A program made the translations under genes and the position numbers. The notes beneath the pieces were generated by a model. The model saw only the letters and a list, made by a program, of their open reading frames with translations. It did no database searches and was not told the origin of the DNA. A stretch of 64,000 nt of DNA from Agrypnia vestita (taxonomy: Eukaryota > Arthropoda > Insecta > Trichoptera > Phryganeidae): contig JADDOH010003975.1 in the NCBI GenBank assembly GCA_016648135.1, forward strand, positions 1-64,000. The letters run 5' to 3'. Positions 1 to 12,559 of this stretch are shown here, piece by piece; the stretch's first letter is position 1; every line of letters starts with the position of its first letter.

Positions 1-299
1 CAAGTAATATTTCTTAGATCTTTATTATACCATAGATATAATTCTGTGTTAATTTAATATCGTTTGCCAATCATAATAGACTCGACCTTGTGAGTAGGTG
101 CGAACGAGCCTTTATTATTTATGAATCGGAACAGCAAGTCTCGCGTGTAGCGGGTGCTTTACTGTTATTTTAACGAAACGGACCAATCACAGGCGCGCTT
201 TGCCTTCGACGGGTTGAGCCGGAGGCGACCGTCCTGTTGACTGAATCCGGCCAATGGCGAGCGCCGGCGGTGAGGTCATCGCGCATAGGATGAGTCACT

Positions 300-955
300 G
301 CACTAGGGTGAATTTCGGAGATATGGTGCAATCGAGACTATAAAAGGAGCGAACACGATATACTCAGCCCCTTCAGTTCGAGACCAGACTTGCGAGCGGG
401 AGCGCTGCCCGACAGACTACTGACGGAGCCCTGAGTTCCAGAACATCATTTGCGGACGGAGTTGCTGCCCGGACGTATGGAGGAATCTACCATTCATCAG
501 TACCAGAGAGGATCATACCGCCACTGTGTAACAGCTAAGGAACACATTTATATTATCTATCGATTAATTATTTTCACTATTGAAATGTATTTATTTTGGG
601 AAGATTTAAAATCGGAACAATAATTTATAATTAATATCACGATTTCTTGTGTGATCTTGGCTCGATTCGTACGGGAATATCTCCCAAACGAATATATTTT
701 GATGCATGGGGATTTTCATACCATTTGTATTAACAATTGATTTTACGGAGCTCTATAAGCAGTGCTTAATAGATTCATAATAATTGTCGACGCGTTATGT
801 ATTACATAATCAGATATCAATCCAACTCGTACGAGAAATTCTTCCGAACGAATATATTTTAAAGTATGGGGATTTTCATACTATTTGTACTAACAATTGA
901 ATACACATAATTCTATAAGAAACGCTTAGTAGCCTTATAAAAATTGTATTGCATA
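300..955 (+). mobile_element. Promoter-like leader and tandem repeats, possibly retroelement LTR or 5' region
   Basis: TATAAAAG at 339-346 is followed by two related ~55-bp units (CTTGCGAGCGGGAG with GCTGCCCGACAG; TTTGCGGACGGAGTTGCTGC). Two ~125-bp units about 160 bp apart (from 664 and 824) then share GAACGAATATATTTT, TATGGGGATTTTCATAC and TAACAATTGA. No coding sequence is recognisable. A retroelement origin is inference from promoter plus repeats. Confidence 0.4.
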
Positions 956-1860
956 AGTATTGCGCAATCCGGTCTTCAGCTAACTCTTTATGATTTGAGT
1001 ATCTCGGTACATCTGGCTTAACAAGTAGCTTCAGAACGACGAGTAAAGGACAGAATGGGGAGATCTAACTAAAGATTAGGGATATCTGGTTTGTGATGGC
1101 TTAGCTGGTTGGGGCGTAGATGCGTGCCGGCACTTGGGCGTGGAACCCGCACAAGCCCCTGCAGGGTCCCTTAAAGGCGGGGCCCTCCTTGTTGCTCGGG
1201 GTCGTCAATAAACCGACCTCTTTCCTCACCAGGCGCAGGGCCACATAACCCACAAAAGGTTCCCTTTGTCTTTGGAAGGATTTTCATGCCTGAATGCTGT
1301 AAAACCTTGATAGAAAACGTTAACTTCAATTTCGTCCTCTGTAAGAAAGACAGGGCCAGAATAAATATAAAAATCATTCACTCATATGGAATAGCTGGGA
1401 TATTATAAATATGTTACTAACACTCTAACATTTGTCCAAAGTAAATGTTGCAAGATGCAGAATAGTGGGACGCCATTCTGAAAAGGCATAATGAGATTGC
1501 ACAATAATTTGTAACATCGCTGACTATGCCCGCAAAGGAGGCTAATGTCGTCATCAATTCGTACCAAAAGAGTACATGATTCTTCAAACACCGGCCTAAA
1601 AGAAAGGCGCCTCAAGACAACACACATCATCAGAAACTCGTACCAAAAGAGTACGGCCTTCTCAATTATAAGCCTAAAAGAGAGGCGTCACGGGATCACA
1701 TCTCGTAAAGAAGAGATAGAGTCTCGGGATGCAGTAAGTTCCGGAGGAACAAGGGGGGCCGTTTAGTCACTTAGGAAGTCGGCCACCGGGTCTAGGCGGG
1801 CGCGGGGCCTAAACCCCTCTCAGCAGAGATGCTGAGGGTTTAAAAAACCAAAACTTAGCA
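956..1860. other. GC-richer non-coding stretch around the mini-hairpins
   Basis: It includes GGGCCCTCCTTGTTGCTCGG (1180-1199) and a GC-rich block at 1750-1840 (GGTCTAGGCGGGCGCGGGGC). Short open frames on both strands show no recognisable motif. It may be the leader of the same retroelement as 300-955. Confidence 0.3.
1561..1717 (+). repeat. Run of five A-loop mini-hairpins
   Basis: GTAC/GTAC (1561-1575), GCCT/AGGC (1594-1608), CGTAC/GTACG (1639-1655), GCCT/AGGC (1672-1686) and ATCTC/GAGAT (1700-1717). All have 7-8-nt loops rich in A (CAAAAGA, AAAAGA). The first two and the next two form a ~78-bp direct duplication. Confidence 0.6.
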
Positions 1861-2959
1861 TTCAAAGAAACTATTATTTCATATAAACTCACGGGCTGTT
1901 GTAGAATCCTTTCGAACAAACCATCCCCGAGACCTTATCTATTTATTCATAAAGAAGTTTCACTTCAAAAAATGTGGTATTTCGTAGATAGCAAATATAT
2001 GTATTATTTTCCCACGGAATTAATATGAACAGGTTCATGCACGTATAAGACGGAACCATTCAAGGTAAGAATATGCTAATACAAAGTGTTTATAATTATT
2101 AATTTCAGTGTTATTTAATATGTGTGAATTTTTCCCTTTGCGCCGTTCGAACGATTTTACTGGTTTGTCTCAAATCGAAAATGTTTTATTTCTAATACAC
2201 GAATTCTTCTGGTGAACGTATTTTATTGTAACATAAATGTATAGATTATTAGGTTCGTTAGATGTTTTTATTACGTAATATTATGCAATTGTTTCCACAC
2301 TGCTCCTATAAAAGAATTTGAAGTTATTACGATACACAACGGGGTCCTTCATCCATTAGACGAATCATGTGCCAATTCAACGACGTATTACGAATAGTAT
2401 ATATCGTATTTATCGAGATTTAGTCGCATTTATTATTTCTAGTGAGGTTTTTAGTATTGGTTCCAGGCGCCATTATGAGGCGGAAATGGTTCATATTCAT
2501 AGCCCGACTGCAATAGGTATTTTTGTCGCGTAAGAGGTAGCACTTTTAGGAATATAACTGTATTTTATGTTTCGTCCCTGACGGACAGGATGGTATAGCT
2601 GTGGCTATTTAGGTAATATACTTAGTAAATGCAAAGGGCATTAGGTATTGTCGATTTCGTCTGCGAACCCAAGATGTTAGTTAATATTTTTAGTTAATAT
2701 TGCATTCAAAAGCGCAATTTTCAGTTAATAATTATTTTCAGTAAATGTATAGTTAGCACTGGCAGAGCATTAATATTGTATAGAATACATTATTTTATAT
2801 TTCATAGAAGAGAATATTTTATTCCGCGATCCTTTTATAGTTACAGCGTATCTGTCGACTTCAGCCGTTGCCACCCGCGCCATACAACTATTTTCGCTAA
2901 CATCATACGGCAAATGACTTTATTCATTGCAATGAAATTTATATTATTTAATATTATTT

Positions 2960-3312
2960 TCTACGACATATTTTTGACGGGTCACCCCATAGGATTCATC
3001 ACAGTGGTTGGCCGCGACCAGGAGATCGAAATGAAATATATAATAATAAATTAAACTCGCGTCAACTATTTTACGTCTGTATAATATTTTTCATAATACA
3101 GAAAACATCTCTAGAAAATACCGTCATTTGACGAGGACCCACTCTAGCTACTGAATCATCACAGTGCTTACCGTGACCAGGAGAACGATTTATATTGAAA
3201 CACAATAAAATGCTTTATAATATTAATTAAACATCATTTCGACATTAAATACAGTCCGCTCGATTTGATTAGGATGCCCTCTGTCTAGTTGGGTCATCAC
3301 AGACTCATTAAG
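2960..3312. repeat. Decayed tandem repeat, three units
   Basis: Three diverged units (about 2980, 3134 and 3270) share CATCACAGTG, CCGYGACCAGGAGA and preceding CCC-rich words, with spacing of about 140-155 bp. Reading frames in this stretch look accidental. Confidence 0.55.
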
Positions 3313-3727
3313 TTGGCGTTCATTCAGTTCAATTCATTCAAATTCCTAGAATCAGAGCAAGCAGTGAGATCGACCAAGTCCCATAACGTATACAAGGCCC
3401 TCCAATATACCCCCCATACAAGCCACCAAATTTAGATCAAAGTTCAGCAAACCGCGACTCATTGAATTACACTACCTTGAACGACTCCACCAATTCACGT
3501 TTTAAATAACGAAATATATTACTTTATCTACTATGTGCATTATCTAGATATGAAAAAACGAAAAAATGAAAAAACATTGTTTTAATAATATAATACACCT
3601 AAGATAACTGTACAATAATAATATCTTAGAATTTTCAAACCGTGTATTGGAGACAGGCCTCACTTTTAAAAAATTAAAACGGCATCGAAATTTTACATAC
3701 AAATAATAGAGGCCTTAGGTTAGATAA

Positions 3728-3949
3728 GAATGTTCTTAGGTTTTCACGGCCACTCAGAATCTTCTGGTTTGGGTCTTCTGGGGTATTATGCCGTGTTATT
3801 ACGACCTTTCTGGCCGACGTTTCGGATCCTATTGCAGGGTCCATCATCATCCACATCCCTGATGATGGACACTGCAATGGGATCTGAATCGTTGGTCAGA
3901 AAGGTCGTAATAACACGGCATAATACCCCAGAAGGCCCAAACCAGAAGA
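3728..3949. mobile_element. 222-bp palindromic element with degraded hammerhead-like cores
   Basis: Two arms of about 95 bp are inverted copies (3758-3852 and 3860-3949). Each carries the GGATCC/TGCAAT stem-loop block that forms stem II of a hammerhead-like motif. The left arm extends into the tail that starts GAATGTTCTTAGG; the right arm ends at CCAGAAGA. A 13-bp direct repeat, TTAGGTTAGATAA, flanks it at 3715-3727 and 3950-3962. In this copy both cores are damaged: the left (minus-strand) core lacks the CTG of CTGATGA, and the right has GAATC for GAAAC. Confidence 0.8.
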
Positions 3950-4483
3950 TTAGGTTAGATAATTTAGAAATATTAGAAATCAAAAAATCCCTCAACACCA
4001 AATCATTCCATTAAATTTCAGAAATAATCCATTATTTGATATATTCCCCATTTTAATGTTCCAATACCAAATTCTACTCCTCTCTCTCACCATAAATGAG
4101 ACCACACCCCCTCCTAATACCTTGACTCTTTATTACAAAATTTACAAAACCAAAAGTTTGACAAACTTCCATAAATTAAATTTTAACACAATTTTATTTA
4201 TGGAAGTTATTGTACGTCCGTCCTGACGAAGATATAGTACGGTATCGAAACCATCAGACATTTAAAAACATATCAGTATAGTTTATACGTAGATAGTTTT
4301 CACAAATTAATAAAAAAAACATTGCAGTTACGTTTTCGATAAGCTTAGAGCATTTTAAATCCAATCTATCTTTATTTTTAATCTATGTTGATTTGAGTTT
4401 ATTATTGTGATTATTATTTTGATTGCTTTCTTGTGTTTTTGTAAGGATGTCTCATTGTTTTTTATTTATTTTTTTAATGGTGC

Positions 4484-4750
4484 TATGCACCGTATGCACT
4501 TTTCTTCTTCTTCTTCTCCCCTTTGGTTCGGGGTCCTTGCGCCGCATAGAAGGTTCCAACTTTTTCTATCTTGGGCTTCGCCCTGCATGTCAGCCCAATT
4601 TAGTTGCAACATCGTTTCACAGCAGTCCTCTAACTGTTTCTGCCAGCTCCTCCTAGGACGGCCCCTTGGTCTTCTGCCTCCTGGTCTTGCCTGGAATATC
4701 CGCTTTGTCAGTCTATCTGCCGGCATCCGCAAGATATGTCCTAGCCTGTG
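4484..4750 (-). pseudogene. Non-LTR retrotransposon ORF2 C-terminus
   Basis: The minus strand encodes RRPRGRPRRSWQKQLEDC, then NWADMQGEAQDRKSWNLL, the G-R-RGRP-xxW and A-x-DRxxW pattern found after the reverse transcriptase of many insect LINEs. It is open over about 85 codons and ends in a Glu-rich run from the CTT repeat. Confidence 0.65.
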
Positions 4751-4949
4751 ATTTCTCGATAAATGTCATTAAGAGTTCCCCGTATGCACACACAAAAAAA
4801 ACATATTCCCTTCATCATGGTGATGAAGACTAACCCCACACAATTTTTTTTTTCTTTCAAAAGTTAAAAAATAGTTCTATTACCTCAGTATACATTCATT
4901 GATTTAATATTCCTTTTTAAAAGTACCTAACCGTAGGACCCGCCAAAAC

Positions 4950-5395
4950 ATGCTGTTTTATTGTGACAATTTGGACACAAACTATCGTTCAAATTCTAGC
5001 ATACCTCGGATGCACAAACTTGGCAATGAACTACCTACATATGTCGACATTTTAAATCTATCTCTCTCAAAATTTAAAAAATCATTATATGATCATTTCT
5101 TTTCAAAATATTAAATTTTTATATAATGTCTTAAATTTTTTATATATACCTGGCTATTCAAATTTAATATTGCTATATTCTGAGATCACTACTTTACACT
5201 TTTTTGCATATATACTTTTTTTACATATATGTCTAACCTCATTATGTTTAAACTATGTATATATACTTTTTTTACATTTATACCCTTTATTTTTCTTTTA
5301 CATTTAATCGTTTGTTGTATTTTAATTATGTATAAACCTGTTGTAAAAGGCTATTAAGCCGTGTAATTAATAATAAATAAATAATAAATAAATTA
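4950..5395 (+). mobile_element. LINE 3' end with terminal hairpin and TAAA tail
   Basis: It encodes HKLGNELPTYVDIL and then SLSKFKKSLYDHF, the usual C-terminal sequence of insect LINE ORF2. A 3' untranslated region follows, ending in the hairpin GGCTATTAAGCC and AATAATAAATAAATAATAAA. The 5' part is lost. The (TAAA)n tail marks the end of reverse transcription. Confidence 0.65.
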
Positions 5396-5399
5396 ATTT

Positions 5400-5700
5400 A
5401 ATTTATTTTAAGAAATAAAAATCGAAACACTTCAACTCATTCACAAACTAGCGAATGGCGAAATACAAGACGAAGACATAAAATTACACAAAATACACGA
5501 TCACTACATCAACACTTCACTATAAAGGCTCAAAACTATCTCATAACACACACCAAAACAAAAACAGGACAATCACGATTGATTTGCAATGGATTAAAAC
5601 TATACAACGACCTACCACAACAGATCAAACAACTGACTACTGACAAATTCAAAACAGATGTGACAAAAATGCTAAAACTCGGCCAATTATAAAAAATGAT
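5400..5700 (+). pseudogene. Second LINE ORF2 C-terminal fragment
   Basis: An open stretch ending in TAA at about 5692 encodes SRLICNGLKLYNDLPQQIKQ followed by a TDKFKTDVTKMLK end, the same GLKLYNxLPxxIK/FKxxxxKxL pattern as the preceding fragment. It directly follows the TAAA tail at 5395. Confidence 0.6.
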
Positions 5701-8050
5701 TTTGTATCCAAATTATATTATTGTTATATTTCAACATTGATTCATGTAAAAAATATGAAATAATGTTTGTCAACATTTTTATTCAGAATTATAATTTTAT
5801 ATTCGTCCTCATATCTTTACGCCATCTTATCTGATATATCGTGTACATTAATTTAAATGGCGGTAAAAATGTTCCAAAGGCCTTGCGTGTACGTGGTTTA
5901 ATATAAAAACTGGTCCAGATGCTGATGACGCACTATCTCTCAAAAGGTGTTATATAAACGCGCACTTTTCTCACGATGATTAGAATTACTTTTAATGTAA
6001 ATAAACTATTTCAAATACCTGCCATGTGGTCGTGATTTACAAAGGTGGACGTTGGCAATAATTTATCTAGAAAACGGTAAGCATAATTAAGTAAAAGTTT
6101 ATGACTGTTTTCAAATGTGTAAGTGATTCTTTTATGGATATTTTATTATTTTAATGACGTTTGAAATCTTAAAATAATAGTAGCTTTATATAAATATTTA
6201 AATTACATACTTACTTTATATTAGGTATCTACATATATTTATTGTAGTAATTGGTTCCGACATTAATTATAAAAATGTAATAAAATATTTTTTAAGCGTG
6301 AAGTTATAATTATTTTTATTATGATTTTATTTGACTTCTAATAAAATAACAAAGGAAATAAAAATCATTTCAACATTTAAAAAATAAACAGAAATTTACA
6401 TATTTTCACGAGATCCTAAATCGATAATAACTGCACATTATCGAATAATTGCGCGGTTGCACATAGATCTGCAATAATTTGAAAAAAACTAGGAATTGAT
6501 AGAACGCACAAGATTATATCAGAACATTAGAAAAAATAACATTTCCTACATAAGCAACCATGACATCGCGCCAGTTAGTTGTTGTTTTGACAGAACCGGA
6601 GCCACAGAAAGATAGCGGGAGATACAACCTTCGTGCATCAGTAAACCAGAGGCAATTAGAATATTCTCGAGAAATATTCTAGCGAATTAAATTAATGCGA
6701 ATCATGGAACAGTACTCCAATCAAGCTCGTGTCGAGTGACTTTCGTGATAAAGTTTGGACTTTCTTAGAGTCGTCAGTTTTTTTAACAAAAACAAATCAA
6801 CTAACTACAAATTTCTTTGGGAATTATTAGCTTTGAGCAGTTATTTTTCTTTATTAAGTTTGATACTATAAAAATGGTCTAATAATTATAATTTCAGACA
6901 AGTTTTAATATTAATAAAACCAATTTACTATTAATAAAACAGAGTAAAAGCCCTTTTATAATGTCAAGAAAAAATTACATTTTCATAATAGTTAGTAGGT
7001 ATTTGTAATACACATCGAATTAAATTTTAACAGAATTCACGGAAAGCAGGTATCTTTTGAAAAAATTGAACGTCCAGAAAATGACCAATTTATTTTAAGT
7101 CAAGAAGTACCAGACGGTTATGGGAAGAATTTATTCCTGTATTAAAGTCTGACTTATGTCTTTAAAAGTGTGACTGACGTACAAATAGCGAGAATTATTT
7201 TATATATAGTTTCAAAAGCATAAAACCTAAAGATGATGAATGTAAGACGACATTTTGTGTGTATAAATATGTATGCATTTAAGGTTAAGATCGATATTCT
7301 TCCAAAACCAATAAAATAATATTTAGCAATAGTTCATTAGATTTAATACATAAATAATCATTGTTCTTAAGGCATTTAAACCGCCAAAGAAGTGAATGTA
7401 AGGATTTCTAATAGAAAAAAAGCTAATCGTTTCAGCAAGACCCCGTGCGTGGCTCGCATATTTATCACATTCATCCGCATTAAGCGAAACAGGTGTACTG
7501 TGGGTACCTGTACACTTGTAAAGGTACCCGCTGTACTTGTACTGTGAACTGTATTCCCGTAGAGTATGTTACATTCTCCAGTATCTACTCAGATCTTGCG
7601 CAGTGCGGAGGAAGAGGTCATCAAATGAGCTAAGTAGTGACTGTTATAACTAAAATTCACGTAGGATACACCATATTTGTCGATTTATGAAAGAAAAAAA
7701 TGGTGGAAAATATGGGGCATACATTCACCTGACTTGCCTGATCTTGTAACTAAATACGGAAAAAACATTTTTATACATATGATCATAGTGTTTCGACACA
7801 GTGTAGGTATTTTCCATTCAAGGATAATGGAAGAATAACCCACTGATGAGGCCATAGGTACATCAATAATAATGTTAATAAGAGCAGGCAATTAACACTA
7901 CATAAGAGATCTAAAAGCGCATGGTGAGCGTGAATTGCTCTTATTTCCGTCTTTGAAATCAGATAAAATCCATACTGCTGTCCAGAAACACTAAAATTTG
8001 AGTGAACAAAACGCTCATCAAACCGACCCTCACTGGGGTTTTTGAATGAA
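5700..8050. other. AT-rich DNA, no gene seen
   Basis: Apart from the patch at 6540-6790, I see no supported coding sequence or repeat end in this stretch. Confidence 0.5.
6540..6790. other. GC-richer patch with a near-palindrome of GAA/TTC blocks
   Basis: AGAATATTCTCGAGAAATA followed by TTCT (6658-6680) is close to a perfect palindrome and resembles stacked heat-shock-element half sites. No TATA box or reading frame follows. It could be retroelement regulatory DNA. Confidence 0.25.
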
Positions 8051-8059
8051 AGATGTTGA

Positions 8060-8345
8060 GGCGTACCTTTGAATCGATTCTAGCTAATGCGCTTTAGACC
8101 ACAAAATGTATATTAGACTTCAGTGGCTGGGTCATGTGAAGAGAATGATTCAACAATAAATACCGAATACAAGACCAATGGGGCGAAGGAGCTTAGGAGG
8201 GCCAAAATTAAGATAAAGCGACAATGTTCTCGAAGACACATCTGCTTTGGAGCTCCAGAACTGGAGAGAGTTGGCACAAAACCAAAATAAGTAGAAGAAA
8301 ACTCTTGAGGAGGCCAAGAGCCACCAGGGGTTGTAGAGTATTCAC
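8060..8345 (+). pseudogene. LINE ORF2 C-terminus and 3' end
   Basis: The plus strand reads LQWLGHVKRM, then PMGRRSLGRPK, then NWRELAQN and KTLEEAKSHQGL followed by a stop, with frameshifts between. A second short copy of this 3' end lies at 29825-29885. A truncated SINE abuts it on the right. Confidence 0.6.
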
Positions 8346-8387
8346 AATAGTGACAAAACCATATACGAATATAAATATAAATATTTT

Positions 8388-8500
8388 TTAAACGATGCGT
8401 ACACGATATACATGTCACATCAATATTCTTAAAAACTAAGCTATTTTGCTACGGAAATAGGATTGAACGATGCATGAACCCCCGACCACTAAAGTGATTG
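8388..8500 (-). mobile_element. SINE family 1, truncated copy
   Basis: The family body CACATCAATATTCTTA and GCTACGGAAATAGGATT is recognisable on the minus strand, and GAACCCCCGACCAC remains of the B-box region. Confidence 0.5.
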
Positions 8501-9369
8501 AAGTTGAAGGTTATATAAGATGATGACAGAAATGGGTAAAGGTATACGTTAAGACTATTTGATTGAGTTTAACGAAAAATTGTATTTCATTTACTTTAAA
8601 TCCCAAGTCATTTATATAAACATTATCTGAGCATTATGCACGGAGAATATTAACCCTAGAAGACTACTTTTAGTCATTTCGACTAACACGACGAACATTT
8701 GTTGCTTTCTCTTTAAAACTATTGAGTGTATCGCGTTGATTTATTTGTGTCAACCCAGTCACCGATAGGACGTTGCAAGAGATGACTATGTCACGCTGGT
8801 AAGTTCCGCCATTTTCGAAATACGATGTACTTGTTGGCCTAGTGGAGTAATAAAAAGCCACCACAGAAAAAATATCAAAAGCCTTCTCGGTTCAAACCAA
8901 CGGCTGTGAATCTGCCTTTTCCATATCCGGTTCTAGAATCTATAGACGTGTATGCATCTGCATTAATCATAAGGTAAATCTATAAAAGATTAGATAGTAG
9001 TTTTTCTGGAACAGAAATTCACGGATATTAAATCAGGCCTGCCTACCCAACTACACCACAATTTCTCTGCTTTTTTAGAATGACATCCCAATCGGCAACG
9101 CACGTTTCGCAATGTTACGTACAGGCAATATTTCACCTGCACCACATCCGAATTATAAATTTCAAACAGTCTGAAAAAAGTGAACTTTCTCACGTTATTT
9201 GTCTCTCACGACCGGGTTAAAAATCTTTTGACCCGAACTAATATTTTAACATCATGACTCGAATACTATCAACCTTCCAAATAATTATCATAGTTTTGAA
9301 TCCAATTTGTTAATACAAATATTATTATTTTTAAATGTACGTTTGAATATTTTGTAATTTAATTAAATA

Positions 9370-9854
9370 CAGGGTGTCTCGTAGCTAATAGCGAAACTTC
9401 GGAGGAGTTTTCATCTATCAATTTTGAATAGAACACATTAATTAAACTTATGGAGATTACTAACTTACTTTCTGTAAAATCGGGCTATCAGTATATTAAT
9501 GTATTTGAAATATTAAAAATTCATTCGCTTTCATACAAGTCAAGTAAATGGTTTATATCTTGCAGAAAGTTGAAAAATATTTTTTTGTATGTATGTTTCA
9601 GTAAATAAATAGTAAATACCTACCTTAGCAATTTTTTTTAACGTTTTTTTTTTGTTATTTTATTTGACTTATATTAAAGAATTTGTTTTCATATTCCATA
9701 TAAGTAACCGTAGTTATAGTCCAACATTTTGTAGAAAATCATTCATATTGAAAAAAATACAAACTTTGATATCTTAGTTACTGTTGCCATTTCACCCTAA
9801 GTGTCAAAAAAAATTCTAATAAAAATTAAATGCAGAAGACTAAGAGACACTCTG
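9370..9854. mobile_element. Probable 485-bp MITE with short terminal inverted repeats
   Basis: The ends CAGGGTGTCTCGTAG and the complement of CTAAGAGACACTCTG pair over about 16 bp with few mismatches. AT-only flanks resemble a TATA-type target. The interior is non-coding and AT-rich and shares phrases with the 32037 element (ACAAGTCAAGTAAA). Confidence 0.55.
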
Positions 9855-9916
9855 TATATCTACTATCTTATAAGTTATGCTTAAATCCCTCGTCACTTGG
9901 TCACCAAGTAATTACT

Positions 9917-10048
9917 TACTAGCTGCAACCCGTCAAAAATGACGGAACAGAGTGTTCAAACGAAATTACGGAAGTTGCACGAAGTTATGGGGACAGACAG
10001 ACGGACGGACGGACAGACAACGAAATTATTTTGTTTGATAAGTAATTC
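9917..10048 (+). mobile_element. Dispersed repeat family 2 (SINE-like), short copy
   Basis: It starts AACCCGTCAAAAATGACGG, a short hairpin, and ends GACAGACAACGAAATTATTT after a run of GACGGAC/GACAGAC units. Related ends occur at 52408-52583 and 63226-63868; start-only fragments lie at 14480, 15515, 19945 and 54645. Confidence 0.55.
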
Positions 10049-10439
10049 ATTTAATTAGATTTCAGCACATCACGATCAAAAAACAAACAAAGCTAATTTA
10101 TACTCTTCTTCTTTTTAAAGAAAAAGTTAGAGAAGAGTCTTTAATTTTCCAAAGTGTGCAAAATTATAAGTTTCGTAGGAAATTTACCATTTAAATAAAT
10201 TTATAAAGTTTTGATACAGATCCGAGATTTTGACTCGCTCTAATTTTGACGACGTCGACGGTGTCACAATGACGCTTAGTTCCGTAAAATTCCTTCTTCT
10301 TCACTTCTACTGAGTATTCGAGTCACTTGGCGTCGCCAGTTGCCAGTCGGTCTTTGGTCGTAAAAGGTCACGATATGTTATCACCCGAACGGTACATTGT
10401 ATATTTTAATAATAATTTTACCTTTGTTTAATAATATTT

Positions 10440-10640
10440 CTGATTGGGTATTCATTTGCGTCAAATATTAGTTGAGTTATGCTGTTCTGTTGTGGACTTC
10501 TTCCGATTATTTGATGATAAATTATAATTCCATGAATGTGGAGACCTGTAATTGGCCATCTATATTGTATCAATGTTTTCCATGCTTTTTTTGTGCTGTT
10601 GGTCTTCCATAAACATTAAATAAATAAATAAATGAAAAAA
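10440..10640 (+). mobile_element. Probable LINE 3' untranslated end
   Basis: A stretch ending in CCATAAACATTAAATAAATAAATAAATG has the TAAA-repeat tail seen on the other LINE ends. No coding remnant is recognisable. Confidence 0.35.
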
Positions 10641-10909
10641 TAGATTTAATTAATTAATAAATTCGTATCAAAACGTCTCCTAACTGAGTAATGTAGCCCA
10701 AAAGTATCGTTGAAAATGTGTAATTTGAAGCAACGGCCTAACAGACCGATAATTTGCGATGCAAAATGTGAAGGCCAATTGATTTCTGATCGAGTTAATT
10801 GACTTTTTTAATAAAAGAAATATGCAAAGTGTTGAGTTTTTGAAAAAAGTTTAACACAAAATACTGATTGCTTGATTGGAAATTTTAAATATAATTAATA
10901 AGAATATAC

Positions 10910-11115
10910 TTTGTTTATACCACTTTTTTTTAGATCTCAATCCTAGGATTGATTGGTCAGCACCAAGCATTCGATCTCTCCACTCCTCTCTGTCACCTGC
11001 CAGCCTCTTGTACCTTGATCTCGAGCGGCCTCTACGATTTAATATTGGCCTCGTCGTTTCGGATATGCTCTGACCTCTGACCAATGGATCCTCGCCTTTC
11101 ATCTGTAGCACTACA
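10910..11115 (-). pseudogene. LINE ORF2 C-terminus, copy 1
   Basis: The minus strand encodes GRSRSRYKRLAGDREEWRDR followed by a Leu-Gly-Leu-rich end, a post-reverse-transcriptase tail of the DREEW type. A related copy lies at 19740-19910. Confidence 0.6.
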
Positions 11116-11274
11116 TCACCACTGATTTGTTAAAAATATCGATATTTTTCAGGGACATTGATCCCTATAAATATATTTTTATACCCCTACAAGTGAAATT
11201 TTATTATTATCAATTAAATTAATAATGTCATCATAAAATAATTTTAAACACGCCTAAATATAAAACAAGCGCAG

Positions 11275-11480
11275 CCAAGAATCATTATTCCTTTGTGGGA
11301 ATTAAAGAATTCAATTCATTACCCTAGAAATTAAAAAAAAATTCAAGACCTTACGTCATTTAAAAATGAAATAAGTAAAGTTATAAAAAACCTCTTGAAT
11401 TTCCCATGAGCTTCACTTTATATTTATTTATTTTGTTCTAATAACTTATTACAATTTTAATGTACCTACATGAAATGAAC
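11275..11480 (+). pseudogene. Decayed LINE 3' fragment
   Basis: GIKEFNSLP-like codons near 11300 followed by Lys-rich sequence, then an AT-rich 3' region, resemble the GLKLYNDLP tail of the fragment at 5400. The frame is broken by stops. Confidence 0.35.
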
Positions 11481-11631
11481 TGATGTGATTACTCCTCCCA
11501 TAAGCACGAACGTCAGCTCTTTTATGGCGAGTAAAACTTTTAAAATAAGTTTTTTGTATGAAAGTATTGTTTTGTATTCATGAAATGTATGTTATACAAT
11601 ATACTTTTAATAAATGGAAGTAAAAAAATTA

Positions 11632-11880
11632 ATCAAGATATATTTAAAGTTGTCTCATAAAGACAAAATTATATTTTTTGTGGGGAAGTAGGTACGGAAG
11701 TCCTTGGGTGTTGATGACCCATGATAGAAATGGTGAACGTAACATTGTCTAAAATGATCACTTAAGCCAGCCATACGATAGGTCGTAAGCTCCATGAACA
11801 CCCAAAGACTTCCATACCTTCTTTCCAAAAAAAAATATAATTTCGTCTCTGTGAGACATCATAATATATCTTGATAAATG
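11632..11880. mobile_element. Long-armed MITE (about 245 bp)
   Basis: Imperfect inverted arms of about 90 bp: ATCAAGATATATT, GTCTCATAAAGACAAAATTA and GGAAGTCCTTGGGTGTT on the left mirror AACACCCAAAGACTTCC, AATTTCGTCTCTGTGAGAC and AATATATCTTGAT on the right. A diverged copy lies at about 58215-58420. Confidence 0.7.
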
Positions 11881-12559
11881 ATGTCCCCGGGGATACATAT
11901 CCAGTACTGCGTTCATATTGAAAAATTTGGACACACTCGAAATATTCTGAATAAAAAATAGCTGAATATCAAAATGTTACATTTCCTCTGTTGTGCAAAA
12001 AAAAGCGTGGAAACTTATCTATTGTTATAACGGCGAAAAATATGTTCCTAATTTGATCTAGATAAAATATACACAACATTATTTCCTCCATAAGTATCTA
12101 CAATGTGGCCATAAAAATACCGATTGTATTTTGCATCACACGTAATGATATTATTTATTACAGACTCGGGCGATAAACGTTGAGATTGCCTACAGATCAA
12201 TTTGTAACGCGGACGATCTCATAAATCATATTTTAACAATTTATTGTAACAAGACTACGAATGGTGTAAGGTGAATGTAACATTCTATTAAACTCTTTCG
12301 ATCCCAGATTATATCTCTAATGATTATTTTGAAATATTGATTTCAAAGTGTGTAGATATACCGGCACTTGGGTAAGCAATATTCTATTTAAGATTGTATA
12401 TAATATGTTCATTCGATCTTGATAATTTTGATATGCCTTGCGGCATGGTATTAAACCAAACATCATTTGTACCTTATATGTTTGTTCATAGGTATAATCT
12501 TTATATCCATTTTTAATTGTTATTATCAGGTCCTTGATGCAATGGTTATAGTTTCGAGA

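Noticed and set aside
2776..3054. 92-codon plus-strand frame
   Set aside because: It overlaps the decayed tandem repeat at 2960-3312 and has no recognisable motif.
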